Source of the DNA: Massilia norwichensis
Lineage (GTDB): Bacteria > Pseudomonadota > Gammaproteobacteria > Burkholderiales > Burkholderiaceae_D
NCBI RefSeq assembly: GCF_024753245.1
Contig: NZ_JANUGX010000018.1
Coordinates: 1-64,000 of the forward strand
Length of the DNA: 64,000 bases
Direction of reading: 5' to 3'
Positions 45,395-54,040 of the stretch are shown here, in pieces. Position 1 is the first letter of the stretch, and the number at the start of each line of letters is the position of its first letter. The position numbers and the translations under genes are program-made. Below the pieces are notes generated by a model. That model did no database searches and was not told where the DNA came from. It saw nothing but the letters and a program-made list of their open reading frames with translations.

Positions 45395-46879
45395 TCAGAT
45401 TTGTATCCACGTCGTCTTCAACTCCGTGTACTTGTCGAAGGCATGCAGCGACTTGTCCCGCCCATTCCCCGACTGTTTATAACCGCCGAAGGGCACGGTG
45501 ATGTCGTCGCTGTCGTACTGGTTCACATGCACGGTCCCCGCCCGCAGCCGGCGCGCGGTGCGGATCGCGCGGCTCATGTCCGCCGTCCACACCGCCGCCG
45601 CCAGGCCATAGGACGTGCTGTTAGCCTGCCGCACCGCCTCGTCCAGGTCGGTAAAGGACAACACGGATAAAACCGGCCCGAAGATCTCCTCGCGCGCAAT
45701 GCGCATCGACGCATCGACGCCATCGAACAAGGTCGGCTCGATATACAGGCCGCCGGTCTCCGCACGCGCGGCCTGTCCGCCGGCCAGCAGGCGCGCCCCT
45801 GATGCCTTGCCATCCTCGATATAGCCGAGCACCGTCTTCATCTGGATCGAATCGACGATGGCACCCATCACCGTGTCCGGGTCCAGCGGATCGCCCGGCG
45901 CATACTTCGGGATCATGGCCAGCGCCTTCTCCAGGAAAGCTTCGCGGATCGATTCCTCGACGAACAGGCGTGAAGGCGCGTTGCAGCTTTCGCCCTGGTT
46001 GAAATAGATGGAGCCAATGGCGCCGGCCACCGCCGCGTCCAGGTCCGGGCAGTCGGCGCAGACGATGTTGGCCGATTTGCCGCCCAGCTCCGTCCACGCG
46101 CGTTTCAGGTTCGACTGTCCCGCCATCTGCAGGATCTGCTTGCCGACCCGCGTCGAGCCGGTGAAGGCGATGCAGTCGACGTCCATGTGCAGGCCGAGCG
46201 CTTTGCCCGCTTCGTCGCCGTAGCCGGGCAGGACGTTGAACACGCCTTCCGGCACGCCGGCTTCTAGCGCCAGCTCGGCCAGGCGCAGCGAAGTCAGCGG
46301 CGCCTTTTCTGACGGTTTCAGGATCAGGCTGTTGCCGGCGGCGAGCGCCGGGCCGATCTTCCAGGCCGCCATCAGCATCGGGTAGTTCCAGGGGATGATG
46401 GCCGCCACCACGCCGACCGGCTCGCGCTGGATCAGGGCCAGGCTGTCCTGGGCGGTAGGCGCGACTTCGTCGTAGATCTTGTCGATCGCCTCGCCGTACC
46501 AGCGGATGCAGTTCTGCGCCAGCTGCACGTCGACGCTGCGGCTGTAGCGGATCGGCTTGCCCATGTCGAGCGTCTCCAGCAGGGCGAGTTCGTCCTTGTG
46601 CGCCAGCATCAGGTCGGCAAAGCGGATCAGGGTGCGCTTGCGATCAACGGGCGCCTTGCCGGACCAGCGGCCGTCCTCGAAGGCGGCGCGGGCGCTGTGC
46701 ACGGCCAGGTCGACGTCGGATTCGGTGCAGCGCGCGACTTCGCCGAGCTTGCGTCCGTCGATCGGTGAGATACAGTCGAAGTGGGCGCCGGACACCGCGT
46801 CGACGCGCTTGCCGTCGACCACTGCCCGGCCATCGATCTGCACTGTTTTGGAACGTTCATGCCAGGATTCCGTAGCCAT
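45395..46879 (-). CDS. puuC: PuuC-like gamma-glutamyl-gamma-aminobutyraldehyde dehydrogenase
   Basis: 494 residues. NAD(P)-dependent aldehyde dehydrogenase; the catalytic Cys is in NQGESCNAPSR and the general-base Glu in ELGGKSANIV, with the cofactor motif FTGSTRVGKQI. The final segment SGNGRDKSLHAFDKYTELKTTWIQI is close to PuuC/AldH enzymes that oxidise gamma-glutamylaminobutyraldehyde. AAGGAGA precedes the ATG. It is divergent from the sodium symporter. Other amino-aldehydes are possible substrates. Confidence 0.87.
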   Translation of the reverse strand: MATESWHERSKTVQIDGRAVVDGKRVDAVSGAHFDCISPIDGRKLGEVARCTESDVDLAVHSARAAFEDGRWSGKAPVDRKRTLIRFADLMLAHKDELALLETLDMGKPIRYSRSVDVQLAQNCIRWYGEAIDKIYDEVAPTAQDSLALIQREPVGVVAAIIPWNYPMLMAAWKIGPALAAGNSLILKPSEKAPLTSLRLAELALEAGVPEGVFNVLPGYGDEAGKALGLHMDVDCIAFTGSTRVGKQILQMAGQSNLKRAWTELGGKSANIVCADCPDLDAAVAGAIGSIYFNQGESCNAPSRLFVEESIREAFLEKALAMIPKYAPGDPLDPDTVMGAIVDSIQMKTVLGYIEDGKASGARLLAGGQAARAETGGLYIEPTLFDGVDASMRIAREEIFGPVLSVLSFTDLDEAVRQANSTSYGLAAAVWTADMSRAIRTARRLRAGTVHVNQYDSDDITVPFGGYKQSGNGRDKSLHAFDKYTELKTTWIQI

Positions 46880-47013
46880 AATGTCTCCTTCTGGATGCAT
46901 TGACGTTGTCGAGCCGATACTAGCAAACAAAATCGATCCCATCGCCGATTTCTGCCGCTATAATCGCGAATTTTTCCCGCCAGAATTTTCCATTCCCGGA
47001 GCCGGAGCACCTA

Positions 47014-48471
47014 ATGAATACCATCCTGATTTCGTCTGTCGTGCTCTACCTGCTGGGCACCCTGGGCCTGGGCATGTGGGCCGGCACGAGGATCAAGAAC
47101 ACGTCCGACTTTGCCGTGGCCGGCCGCAGCCTGCCGCTGATCATGGTGATCACCACGACTTTCGCGACCTGGTTCGGCGCCGAGACCGTGATGGGCATTC
47201 CCGCCAGGTTCGTGCAGGGCGGCCTGAACGGCCTGGTCGAAGATCCCTTCGGCGCCGGCACCTGCCTGATCCTGGTCGGCCTGTTCTTTGCCGCGCGCCT
47301 CTATAAACTGAATCTGCTGACCATCGGCGACTACTACCGTGCGCGCTACGGCAAGGGCATCGAGGTGTTCTGCTCGGCCGCGATTATCCTGTCCTACCTC
47401 GGCTGGGTGGCGGCGCAGATCACCGCGCTGGGCCTGGTATTTTCGGTGCTGACCGGCGGCGCGATGTCCGAGACAGCCGGCATGATCGTCGGCACCCTGG
47501 CGGTGCTGATCTACGTGGTGGTGGGCGGTTTCCTGGCGGTGGCGATCACCGACTTCATCCAGATGATCGTGCTGGTGGTGGGCATGTCCATCATCGCCGT
47601 GTTCTCGTCGGAACTGGCGGGCGGTACCGGCGCCGTGCTGCAGATGGTGCAGCAGAAGGACCTGTGGAATTTCCTGCCGAAGCAAAACTTCACCGACATC
47701 GCCTTCTTCGTCGGCGCCGCCGTGACCATGATGCTGGGCTCGATCCCACAGCAGGACGTGTTCCAGCGCGTGATGTCGGCCAAGAATGCGCCGACCGCGC
47801 GTACCGGCGCCGTGATCGGCGGCGTCAGCTATATCCTGTTCGCCTTCGTGCCGATGTTCATCGTCGCCTGCGCCGTGATCGTGATGGGCAACGATGCGCT
47901 GGAACTGGCCAAGAGCGATTACCAGCGCGTGCTGCCGACCTTCGTGATGACCAGGATGCCGCTGATTATGCAGATCCTGTTCTTCGGCGCGCTGCTCTCC
48001 GCGATCAAGAGCACCTCGTCGGCGACCCTGCTGGCGCCGTCGACCAGCTTCACCGAGAACATCCTCAAGAACCTGCGTCCGGGCATGAGCGACCGCCAGC
48101 AGCTGTTCGCCATGCGCGTGACCATCGTCGTGTTCGCGGCCCTGGTGCTGACCTACGCGATCGCGATGAAGGGCACCTCGATTTATGAACTGGTGTCCTC
48201 GGCCTACCAGGTGACCCTGGTCGGCGCCTTCGTGCCGCTGGTGATGGGCCTGTACTGGAAGCGCGCCACCACCCAGGGTGCGATCGTGTCGATCGCGGCC
48301 GGCATCGCGACCTGGATCCTGTTCTTCCCGCAGATCTCCTCGCTGGGCGAAGCTTTCCCTGGCCAGCTGGCCGGCCTGCTGGCGGGCTTCATCGGCATGT
48401 TCGTGGGCTCGCTGGCGCCGCAGGTGCTGAAGAACCGGCATGAGCCGCATAAAACCGCATTGAGCGTTTAA
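47014..48471 (+). CDS. Sodium:solute symporter-family permease
   Basis: 485 residues, 13 or so transmembrane helices. RIKNTSDFAVAGRSLPL near the N-terminus, TTFATWFGAETVMG and SAIKSTSSATLLAPSTSFTENIL are standard segments of the family. It lies among polyamine-catabolism genes, divergent from puuC and convergent with the aminotransferase, so a polyamine or its degradation product is a reasonable guess for the substrate. This is inferred from position alone. Confidence 0.88.
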   Translation: MNTILISSVVLYLLGTLGLGMWAGTRIKNTSDFAVAGRSLPLIMVITTTFATWFGAETVMGIPARFVQGGLNGLVEDPFGAGTCLILVGLFFAARLYKLNLLTIGDYYRARYGKGIEVFCSAAIILSYLGWVAAQITALGLVFSVLTGGAMSETAGMIVGTLAVLIYVVVGGFLAVAITDFIQMIVLVVGMSIIAVFSSELAGGTGAVLQMVQQKDLWNFLPKQNFTDIAFFVGAAVTMMLGSIPQQDVFQRVMSAKNAPTARTGAVIGGVSYILFAFVPMFIVACAVIVMGNDALELAKSDYQRVLPTFVMTRMPLIMQILFFGALLSAIKSTSSATLLAPSTSFTENILKNLRPGMSDRQQLFAMRVTIVVFAALVLTYAIAMKGTSIYELVSSAYQVTLVGAFVPLVMGLYWKRATTQGAIVSIAAGIATWILFFPQISSLGEAFPGQLAGLLAGFIGMFVGSLAPQVLKNRHEPHKTALSV

Positions 48472-48478
48472 GGTACGC

Positions 48479-48546
48479 GTGGGCACGGGGTGCCCACCCT
48501 ACGTCATCGGTTTGCAAAAATGTAGGGTGGGCACCCCGTGCCCACG
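48479..48546. repeat. Family B palindromic repeat, copy 2
   Basis: Left arm 48479-48503 begins GTGGGCACGGGGTGCCCAC and the right arm 48522-48546 is its inverse, with 18 bases between. It starts eight bases after the symporter stop and abuts the stop of the convergent aminotransferase gene, so it may act as a bidirectional terminator although no long T run follows. Confidence 0.88.
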
Positions 48547-50004
48547 TTACATCCATCCCCGACGCTCCACATCTTCCAGAGTCAGGTCCAGACAGAACCT
48601 GATCCGCTCCACCATCTCATCGATCTGCGCCGTCGTCATCACCAGCGGCGGCGCCACGATCATCCTTTCCCCCACCGCGCGCATGATCACGCCGTTGTCG
48701 AACATGTGCGCGCGGCACAGCATCCCCACCGCCAGCTCGCGCGGGAAGTCTTCGCAGTCGTGCACGCCGGCGCCTTTTCTGCGCACCAGGTTCAGGGCCG
48801 CCGTCATACCCATGCTCTCGGCGTGCCCGACCAGCGGGTGCGAAGCCAGCATCGCGAACGCAGTACGCAGATGCGGCCCGGTTTCCAGCGCCACGCGCCC
48901 GACCAGCCCTTCGTCTTCCATGATGCGCAGATTCTCCAGCGCCGCCGCGCAGGCGACCGGGTGGCCGGAATACGTGAAGCCGTGGTTGAAGTCGCCGCCC
49001 TTCTCGACCAGCGTTTGCGCCACGCGCGCGCCCACCAGCACCCCGCCCAGCGGCACATAGCCGGAGGTGACGCCCTTGGCAAAGGCGATCAGGTCGGGCC
49101 TGAAACCCATCAGCTGGCAGCCGAACCAGGTGCCCAGGCGCCCGAAGCCGCAGATCACTTCGTCGGACACCAGCAGCACGCCGTACTTGTCGCAAATGCG
49201 CTGGATCTCGGGCCAGTAGGTCGGCGGCGGGATGATCACGCCGCCCGCGCCCTGCACCGGCTCGCCGATGAAGGCGGCGACGTTTTCCGGCCCCAGCTCG
49301 AGGATCTTCTCTTCCAGCCAGCCGGCCGCGCGCAAGCCGAATTCGGCTTCGCTCATGCCGTGGCCATGCTCGGCAAAGCTGGGCTGGTCGATGTGGTGGA
49401 TGCCGGGGATCGGCAGCGCACCCTGCGCATGCATGCCGGCCATGCCGCCCAGCGAGGCCCCGGCCACCGTGCTGCCGTGGTAGGCGTTGTGGCGGCTGAT
49501 GATGGCCTGGCGCTGCGGCTGGCCCATCAACTGCCAGTAGCGCCACACCATGCGCACGACGGTGTCGTTGGCTTCGGAGCCGGAGCCGGTGAAGAACACG
49601 TGCTTGAATCCCGGCGGCGCCAGTTCCACCAGGCGCGCCGCCAGCAGCACCGCCGGCACATTGGTCGTGTTGAAGAAGCTGTTATAGAAAGGCAGCAGGT
49701 CCATCTGCCTGGCCACCGCCTGCGTCATGCTGGCGCGCCCGTAGCCGACGTTCACGCACCACAGGCCCGACATGCCGTCGATGACCTTGTGCCCTTCCGA
49801 ATCCCAGAGGTAGATGCCATCCCCGCGCACCATCACGCGCGCGCCGCGTTCGCGCAGCGCACCGTGGTCGGTGAAGGGGTGCAGGTAGTGCGCGCTGTCG
49901 AGCTGCTGCAGCGCGCGTGTATCGAAGATCGATGTTTCAGAACCCGGAGTATCGACCGCCAGGACCGGCGCGAGCACATCGCCCGCAATGATGTCGCTTG
50001 CCAT
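48547..50004 (-). CDS. spuC: SpuC-like putrescine/polyamine:pyruvate aminotransferase
   Basis: 485 residues. Class III PLP-dependent aminotransferase: GSGSEANDTVVRMVWRYW, HNAYHGSTVAGASLGG, the PLP lysine in IAFAKGVTSGYVPLGG and FNHGFTYSGHPVACAAALENL. These, plus the N-terminal HYLHPFTD, match SpuC/YgjG-unrelated omega-transaminases of Pseudomonas polyamine catabolism. GGGAG lies upstream of the ATG. It is 44 bases downstream of glutamine-synthetase paralogue 2, same strand. Other omega-amino substrates (beta-alanine, GABA) are possible. Confidence 0.85.
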   Translation of the reverse strand: MASDIIAGDVLAPVLAVDTPGSETSIFDTRALQQLDSAHYLHPFTDHGALRERGARVMVRGDGIYLWDSEGHKVIDGMSGLWCVNVGYGRASMTQAVARQMDLLPFYNSFFNTTNVPAVLLAARLVELAPPGFKHVFFTGSGSEANDTVVRMVWRYWQLMGQPQRQAIISRHNAYHGSTVAGASLGGMAGMHAQGALPIPGIHHIDQPSFAEHGHGMSEAEFGLRAAGWLEEKILELGPENVAAFIGEPVQGAGGVIIPPPTYWPEIQRICDKYGVLLVSDEVICGFGRLGTWFGCQLMGFRPDLIAFAKGVTSGYVPLGGVLVGARVAQTLVEKGGDFNHGFTYSGHPVACAAALENLRIMEDEGLVGRVALETGPHLRTAFAMLASHPLVGHAESMGMTAALNLVRRKGAGVHDCEDFPRELAVGMLCRAHMFDNGVIMRAVGERMIVAPPLVMTTAQIDEMVERIRFCLDLTLEDVERRGWM

Positions 50005-50047
50005 GTTGGACTCCCATCGTCTTGAAGCTCTCTTGGTGTGTGATTTT

Positions 50048-51418
50048 TTATACGTGCAGCAGCAGGTGCTCGCGCTCCCACGGGCTGATCACGGTCATGA
50101 ATTCCTGGTGCTCGAGTTCCTTGACCGCCGAATAGACGTCGATGAAGCGCTCGCCCAGGATGTCGCGCAGGCGGTCTTCGCGGCGCAGCAGGGTCAGGGC
50201 TTCCGGCAGTCCCTGCGGCAGTTCGACCGCCATCTTGTAGGCGCTGCCTTCGACCATCGGGGTCGGTTCCAGCTGCTCCTGGATGCCGAGATAGCCGCAG
50301 GCCAGGGTCACGGCCAGCGCCAGGTAGGGGTTGGCGTCGGCGCCGATCACGCGGTTCTCGACGCGGCGGTCCTGCGAGCCCGACACCGGCACGCGGATGC
50401 CGACCGTGCGGTTGTCGACGCCCCACTGCAGGTTGATCGGCGCGGCGGTGCGGCGCACGATGCGGCGGTAGGAGTTCACGTAGGGCGCGACGATGGCCAT
50501 CGCCGACGGCATGTACCTCTGCAGGCCGCCCACGTACCAGCGGAACAGGTCGGACGGCGAGCCGTCCTCGTTGCTGAAGATGTTGCGCCCGGTCTCGCCG
50601 TCGACCACGCTCTGGTGCACATGCATCGCCGACCCCGGCTCGCCCGCCATCGGCTTGGCCATGAAGGTGGCGTACATGTCGTGCTTGAGCGCGGCCTCGC
50701 GCAGGGTGCGCTTGAAGTAGAAGACTTTATCGGCCAGGCCGAGCGGCTCGCCGTGCTGGAAGTTGATCTCCATCTGGCCGGCGCCGATCTCGTGGATGAG
50801 GGTGTCGACGTCCAGGCCCATCATGTCGCAGTAATCGTAGATGTCTTCGAACAGCGGGTCGAACTCGTTGACGGCGTCGATGCTGTAGACCTGGCGGCTG
50901 GTCTCGGAACGGCCGCTGCGGCCGATCGGCGCAGCCAGCGGCAGGTCGGGGTCGATGTTCTTGGCGGTCAGGTAAAACTCGAGTTCCGGGGCCACCAGCG
51001 GCTTCCACCCTTTTTGCGTGTAGAGCTTGAGCACGCGGCGCAGCACGCTGCGCGGGGCGAAATCGACCAGGCGGCCATCGGCGAAATAACAGTCGTGGAT
51101 GACCTGGGCGGTGGGATCGACGGCCCACGGGACCATCGTGATCGTGCCGGGATCGGCCTTCAGGATCATGTCGCGGTCGGTGGTCGAGATCGCGCGGTCG
51201 AAGGCATCATCGTGCTCGGGCGAATTGCCGGTCACGGTCATGCCCAGCACGATTTCCGGCAGGCGCATGCCGCGGTCTTCGGTAAATTTTACGCGCGGCA
51301 AAATCTTGCCGCGGGCGACGCCGGTCAGGTCGGGGACCAGGCATTCGATTTCGGTGACTCGTTTGCCGTTGAGCCACTCGTCCATATCGTTGTAGGAAAA
51401 ATTGTCGCGGATAGCCAT
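50048..51418 (-). CDS. Glutamine synthetase-family gamma-glutamylpolyamine synthetase, paralogue 2
   Basis: 456 residues. Same fold markers as paralogue 1: ELEFYLTAKN, GAGQMEINFQHGEPLGLADKVFYFK and KPMAGEPGSAMHVHQS. The two differ in the N-terminal region and share an overall pattern, so they arose by an old duplication and may handle different amines (putrescine versus cadaverine, spermidine or ethanolamine-like). AAGGAA precedes the ATG. It lies between the PuuD-like gene upstream and the aminotransferase downstream on the same strand. Confidence 0.87.
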   Translation of the reverse strand: MAIRDNFSYNDMDEWLNGKRVTEIECLVPDLTGVARGKILPRVKFTEDRGMRLPEIVLGMTVTGNSPEHDDAFDRAISTTDRDMILKADPGTITMVPWAVDPTAQVIHDCYFADGRLVDFAPRSVLRRVLKLYTQKGWKPLVAPELEFYLTAKNIDPDLPLAAPIGRSGRSETSRQVYSIDAVNEFDPLFEDIYDYCDMMGLDVDTLIHEIGAGQMEINFQHGEPLGLADKVFYFKRTLREAALKHDMYATFMAKPMAGEPGSAMHVHQSVVDGETGRNIFSNEDGSPSDLFRWYVGGLQRYMPSAMAIVAPYVNSYRRIVRRTAAPINLQWGVDNRTVGIRVPVSGSQDRRVENRVIGADANPYLALAVTLACGYLGIQEQLEPTPMVEGSAYKMAVELPQGLPEALTLLRREDRLRDILGERFIDVYSAVKELEHQEFMTVISPWEREHLLLHV

Positions 51419-51532
51419 GGTGGTTCCTTGTTCGTTGGAGGGCGCGGGCGCACGAGCGCAGCCCGCGGCGCGCGGGTTGGTCTGAACAGGGACGCTATGG
51501 GACGGAACGGGCCGCCCATTTTTCATAGGCGG

Positions 51533-52294
51533 TCATGGATTCTTCCGTTTCTTGGATTGGAAGCGGGCGCGGCAGGCATCGCCGAAGGCGCCGAACATCT
51601 TCATCGAGTGTGGATTGTGGGCGATGCGCCATTCCGGATGCCACTGGACGGCCAGCGTGAAGCCCGGCGAAATCGAGACCGAAAACGCCTCGACCAGTCC
51701 ATCCTCCGCCACCGCCTCGACCGTCAGGCCGGGCGCGAGTCCGTTGACGCCCTGGCCGTGCAGGGAATTAACGGGGATTTCCTCCACGCCCAGGATGCCA
51801 TGCAGCATGCCGCCCGGCGTGATCCTGACCTTGTGCGCATCGCCGTACTGCTCGTCCATCCCCAGTTCGGGATTTTCGCGGTGGTCGAAGTGTCCCGGCA
51901 CCGACTGCACTGCCTGGAACAGGCTGCCGCCCAGCGCCACGTTCATCTCCTGGAAGCCGCGGCAGATGGCGATGATCGGAATGCCGCGCTTGACCGCCTC
52001 CCGGATCAGCGGCAGCGTGGTCTGGTCACGATCCGGATCCTGCGGCAGGGTCGGGTCGAGAACTTCTTCGGAGTAATAGCTGGGGTGCACATTCGATGCC
52101 GAGCCGGTCAGCATGATGCCGTCGCACAGGTCGAGCATGGTTTCCAGATCCAATCGCTCGCCCATCGACGGCAGGATCATGGGCGCACAATCGGCGCCGA
52201 TGGCGACTGCATCGACATATTTGTGCTGGGCCGCGTGATAGGGATGTTCTCCGAAATCGCGGGTGCAGGCGGGGACGATAACGATCGGGCGCAT
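51533..52294 (-). CDS. puuD: PuuD-like gamma-glutamyl-gamma-aminobutyrate hydrolase
   Basis: 253 residues. Class I glutamine-amidotransferase fold, peptidase C26 family. The nucleophile Cys is in IAICRGFQEMN and the His-Glu pair in AVQWHPEW. It should release GABA and glutamate from gamma-glutamyl-GABA, the last step of the glutamylated putrescine route. The ATG MRPIVIVPA was chosen over an upstream extension. First gene of the minus-strand run puuD-GS-spuC, with a 217-base gap upstream. Confidence 0.92.
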   Translation of the reverse strand: MRPIVIVPACTRDFGEHPYHAAQHKYVDAVAIGADCAPMILPSMGERLDLETMLDLCDGIMLTGSASNVHPSYYSEEVLDPTLPQDPDRDQTTLPLIREAVKRGIPIIAICRGFQEMNVALGGSLFQAVQSVPGHFDHRENPELGMDEQYGDAHKVRITPGGMLHGILGVEEIPVNSLHGQGVNGLAPGLTVEAVAEDGLVEAFSVSISPGFTLAVQWHPEWRIAHNPHSMKMFGAFGDACRARFQSKKRKNP

Positions 52295-52541
52295 GTTCTC
52301 TACCTTGTGAAGTGAGGCGCACACGAACCATCATACTGCAATCTGATCCGAATGCGAGTGGCCGTTAATCCAGATCAACAAGCGCCGACATTTACGCCAC
52401 GCTTTGCTGAGATCTGCTATTGGGAATGGTTCCGCTGTTCAGAAACCGATAGCAAAATCTTATCGTCAACTTGGAAAGCATGCCAACACGAACCGGCTCA
52501 TGGATGACGCGCCCGATCGGCGCAGCGGCTTGGCGCCCCGT

Positions 52542-53282
52542 TCAAACAGCCACGAAACCGCCATCAACGAACAGCTCGTCGCCGGCCACGAAGCTGCCCT
52601 CTTCGGAAGCCAGGAACAGCACGGCCCGGGCGACTTCGTCCGCCTCCCCGAGACGGCCGAAGGGCGTCATCTGCTTCATGCCGTCTTCCATGCCCGGGTT
52701 GGCGTCCAGGTAGGCGTGCATTGCAGGTGTGAAGATCATGCCGGGCGAGACGACGTTGACACGGATGCCCTTGTGCTTGAGGTCGGTCGTCCAGGTGCGT
52801 GCGAGGGAGCGGATGGCTGCCTTCGTGGCGCTATACATGGACAAGGCGGGAAACCCCTTGCTGCCGGCTCCCGAGCCGGCCAGGATGACGGACCCGCCCG
52901 CCCCCATCAGCGGCAAGGCCTTCTGCACGGTGAACACGGTACCCTTGATATTTGTATCGAAGAGCCGGTCGATGTGCGCTTCGTCGATTTGGCCGAGCGC
53001 TGCGGACTCGGAAATGCCTGCGTTGGCGAACACCACGTCGACACGCCCGTGATCCTTCCCGATTCTCTCGTAGAGCCGGTCCAGGTCGCTGCCGTTGCCG
53101 ACATCGCCCTGGATGCCGATGGCGCCGTGTCCAATCTCCGCAGCCGCCGCGTCCAGACGATCCTGGCGGCGTCCGGTGAAATACACGTGCGCACCTTCCG
53201 CCGCAAATCGTTTGGCGGTCGCCAATCCAATGCCGTCGCTGCCGCCGGTGATGCACACTACCTTGTTCTGAAATCGCTGCAT
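52542..53282 (-). CDS. Short-chain dehydrogenase/reductase
   Basis: 246 residues. NAD(P)-binding TGGSDGIGLATAK near residue 12, NAG in VFANAGIS, active-site YSATK in SMYSATKAAIR, and the C-terminal ASEEGSFVAGDELFVDGGF. Substrate unknown. It is divergent from a TetR regulator with palindromic operators in the 92-base gap, so that protein probably represses it. Confidence 0.9.
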   Translation of the reverse strand: MQRFQNKVVCITGGSDGIGLATAKRFAAEGAHVYFTGRRQDRLDAAAAEIGHGAIGIQGDVGNGSDLDRLYERIGKDHGRVDVVFANAGISESAALGQIDEAHIDRLFDTNIKGTVFTVQKALPLMGAGGSVILAGSGAGSKGFPALSMYSATKAAIRSLARTWTTDLKHKGIRVNVVSPGMIFTPAMHAYLDANPGMEDGMKQMTPFGRLGEADEVARAVLFLASEEGSFVAGDELFVDGGFVAV

Positions 53283-53302
53283 GATGCTGACCTTTCATGA
53301 TT

Positions 53303-53347
53303 AAGTGGAGGATTGCTCCACTTATAATATGGAGGTATCCTCCACTT
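53303..53347. promoter_or_regulatory. Double palindromic TetR operator between SDR and tetR
   Basis: AAGTGGAG-GATTG-CTCCACTT (53303-53323) and TGGAGG-TAT-CCTCCA (53330-53344) are two palindromes sharing the half-site GTGGAGG; the outer AAGTGGAGGAT and ATCCTCCACTT (to 53347) also form an inverted pair. A TATAAT hexamer sits at 53323-53328, between the two. Confidence 0.75.
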
Positions 53348-53374
53348 AGCAAGAAAAAATTGAGAGCCGACTGG

Positions 53375-53929
53375 ATGGAACAAAAAACCAAACTGCGTGC
53401 CGATGCACAGCAGAATCGCGAACGCATCATTGCGGCGGCTGAAGAAGTGTTCATGGAGCAAGGGAATGCGACCTCGCTGGAAGCGGTCGCCAAGCGCGCC
53501 GGCGTCGGCATCGGCACGCTTTACCGGCGCTTCGCCACGCGCGACGCCTTGCTGGCAGCCGCCTATAGCGACCGCCTGCTGGCCATCGCACAGACTTTCC
53601 GCGAAGGGATGGGGCAGCTGGATGCGCGCAGCGCACTGCGTGCCTATGTCGAAGACATGGTTACGCACATCAATATTTACGAGGGCCTTGCAGCGTCGAT
53701 CGGCATGGTGCTGCAGAGCGGCACGCCTGGCTGCCAGGCAGTCGGCGAAGTCGGGGCGATACTGCTCGGCCGGGCCCAGCAGTGCGGAGCCGTGCGCGCC
53801 GATGTGGCGTACACCGACCTGGTCTACATCATCACGGCGATTTCCCTGGCCATCGAGCAAGAACGCGCCTCGCCGGCGCGCATCGCCCATCTCGTCAGCA
53901 TTTTTTTCGAAGGCGTATATAGCAAATAG
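53375..53929 (+). CDS. TetR-family transcriptional regulator
   Basis: 184 residues. N-terminal helix-turn-helix domain: RERIIAAAEEVFMEQGNATSLEAVAKRAGVGIGTLYRRFATRDALLAA, a typical TetR start. The C-terminal ligand domain has Tyr/Leu-rich helices. An upstream frame extends to 53297 but runs through the operator, so the ATG at 53375 (MEQKTKLRAD) was chosen. It should repress itself and the divergent dehydrogenase. Ligand unknown. Confidence 0.9.
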   Translation: MEQKTKLRADAQQNRERIIAAAEEVFMEQGNATSLEAVAKRAGVGIGTLYRRFATRDALLAAAYSDRLLAIAQTFREGMGQLDARSALRAYVEDMVTHINIYEGLAASIGMVLQSGTPGCQAVGEVGAILLGRAQQCGAVRADVAYTDLVYIITAISLAIEQERASPARIAHLVSIFFEGVYSK

Positions 53930-54040
53930 CAAGCCTTATCCAGGTACCGGAATGCCAGGAGGCGCTTTTCAGACTGCGTCTGCCGATCCTTGTCGTGCGT
54001 GGTATCTTTGTCCTCTAACACGAACAAGCACGAGGAAACC

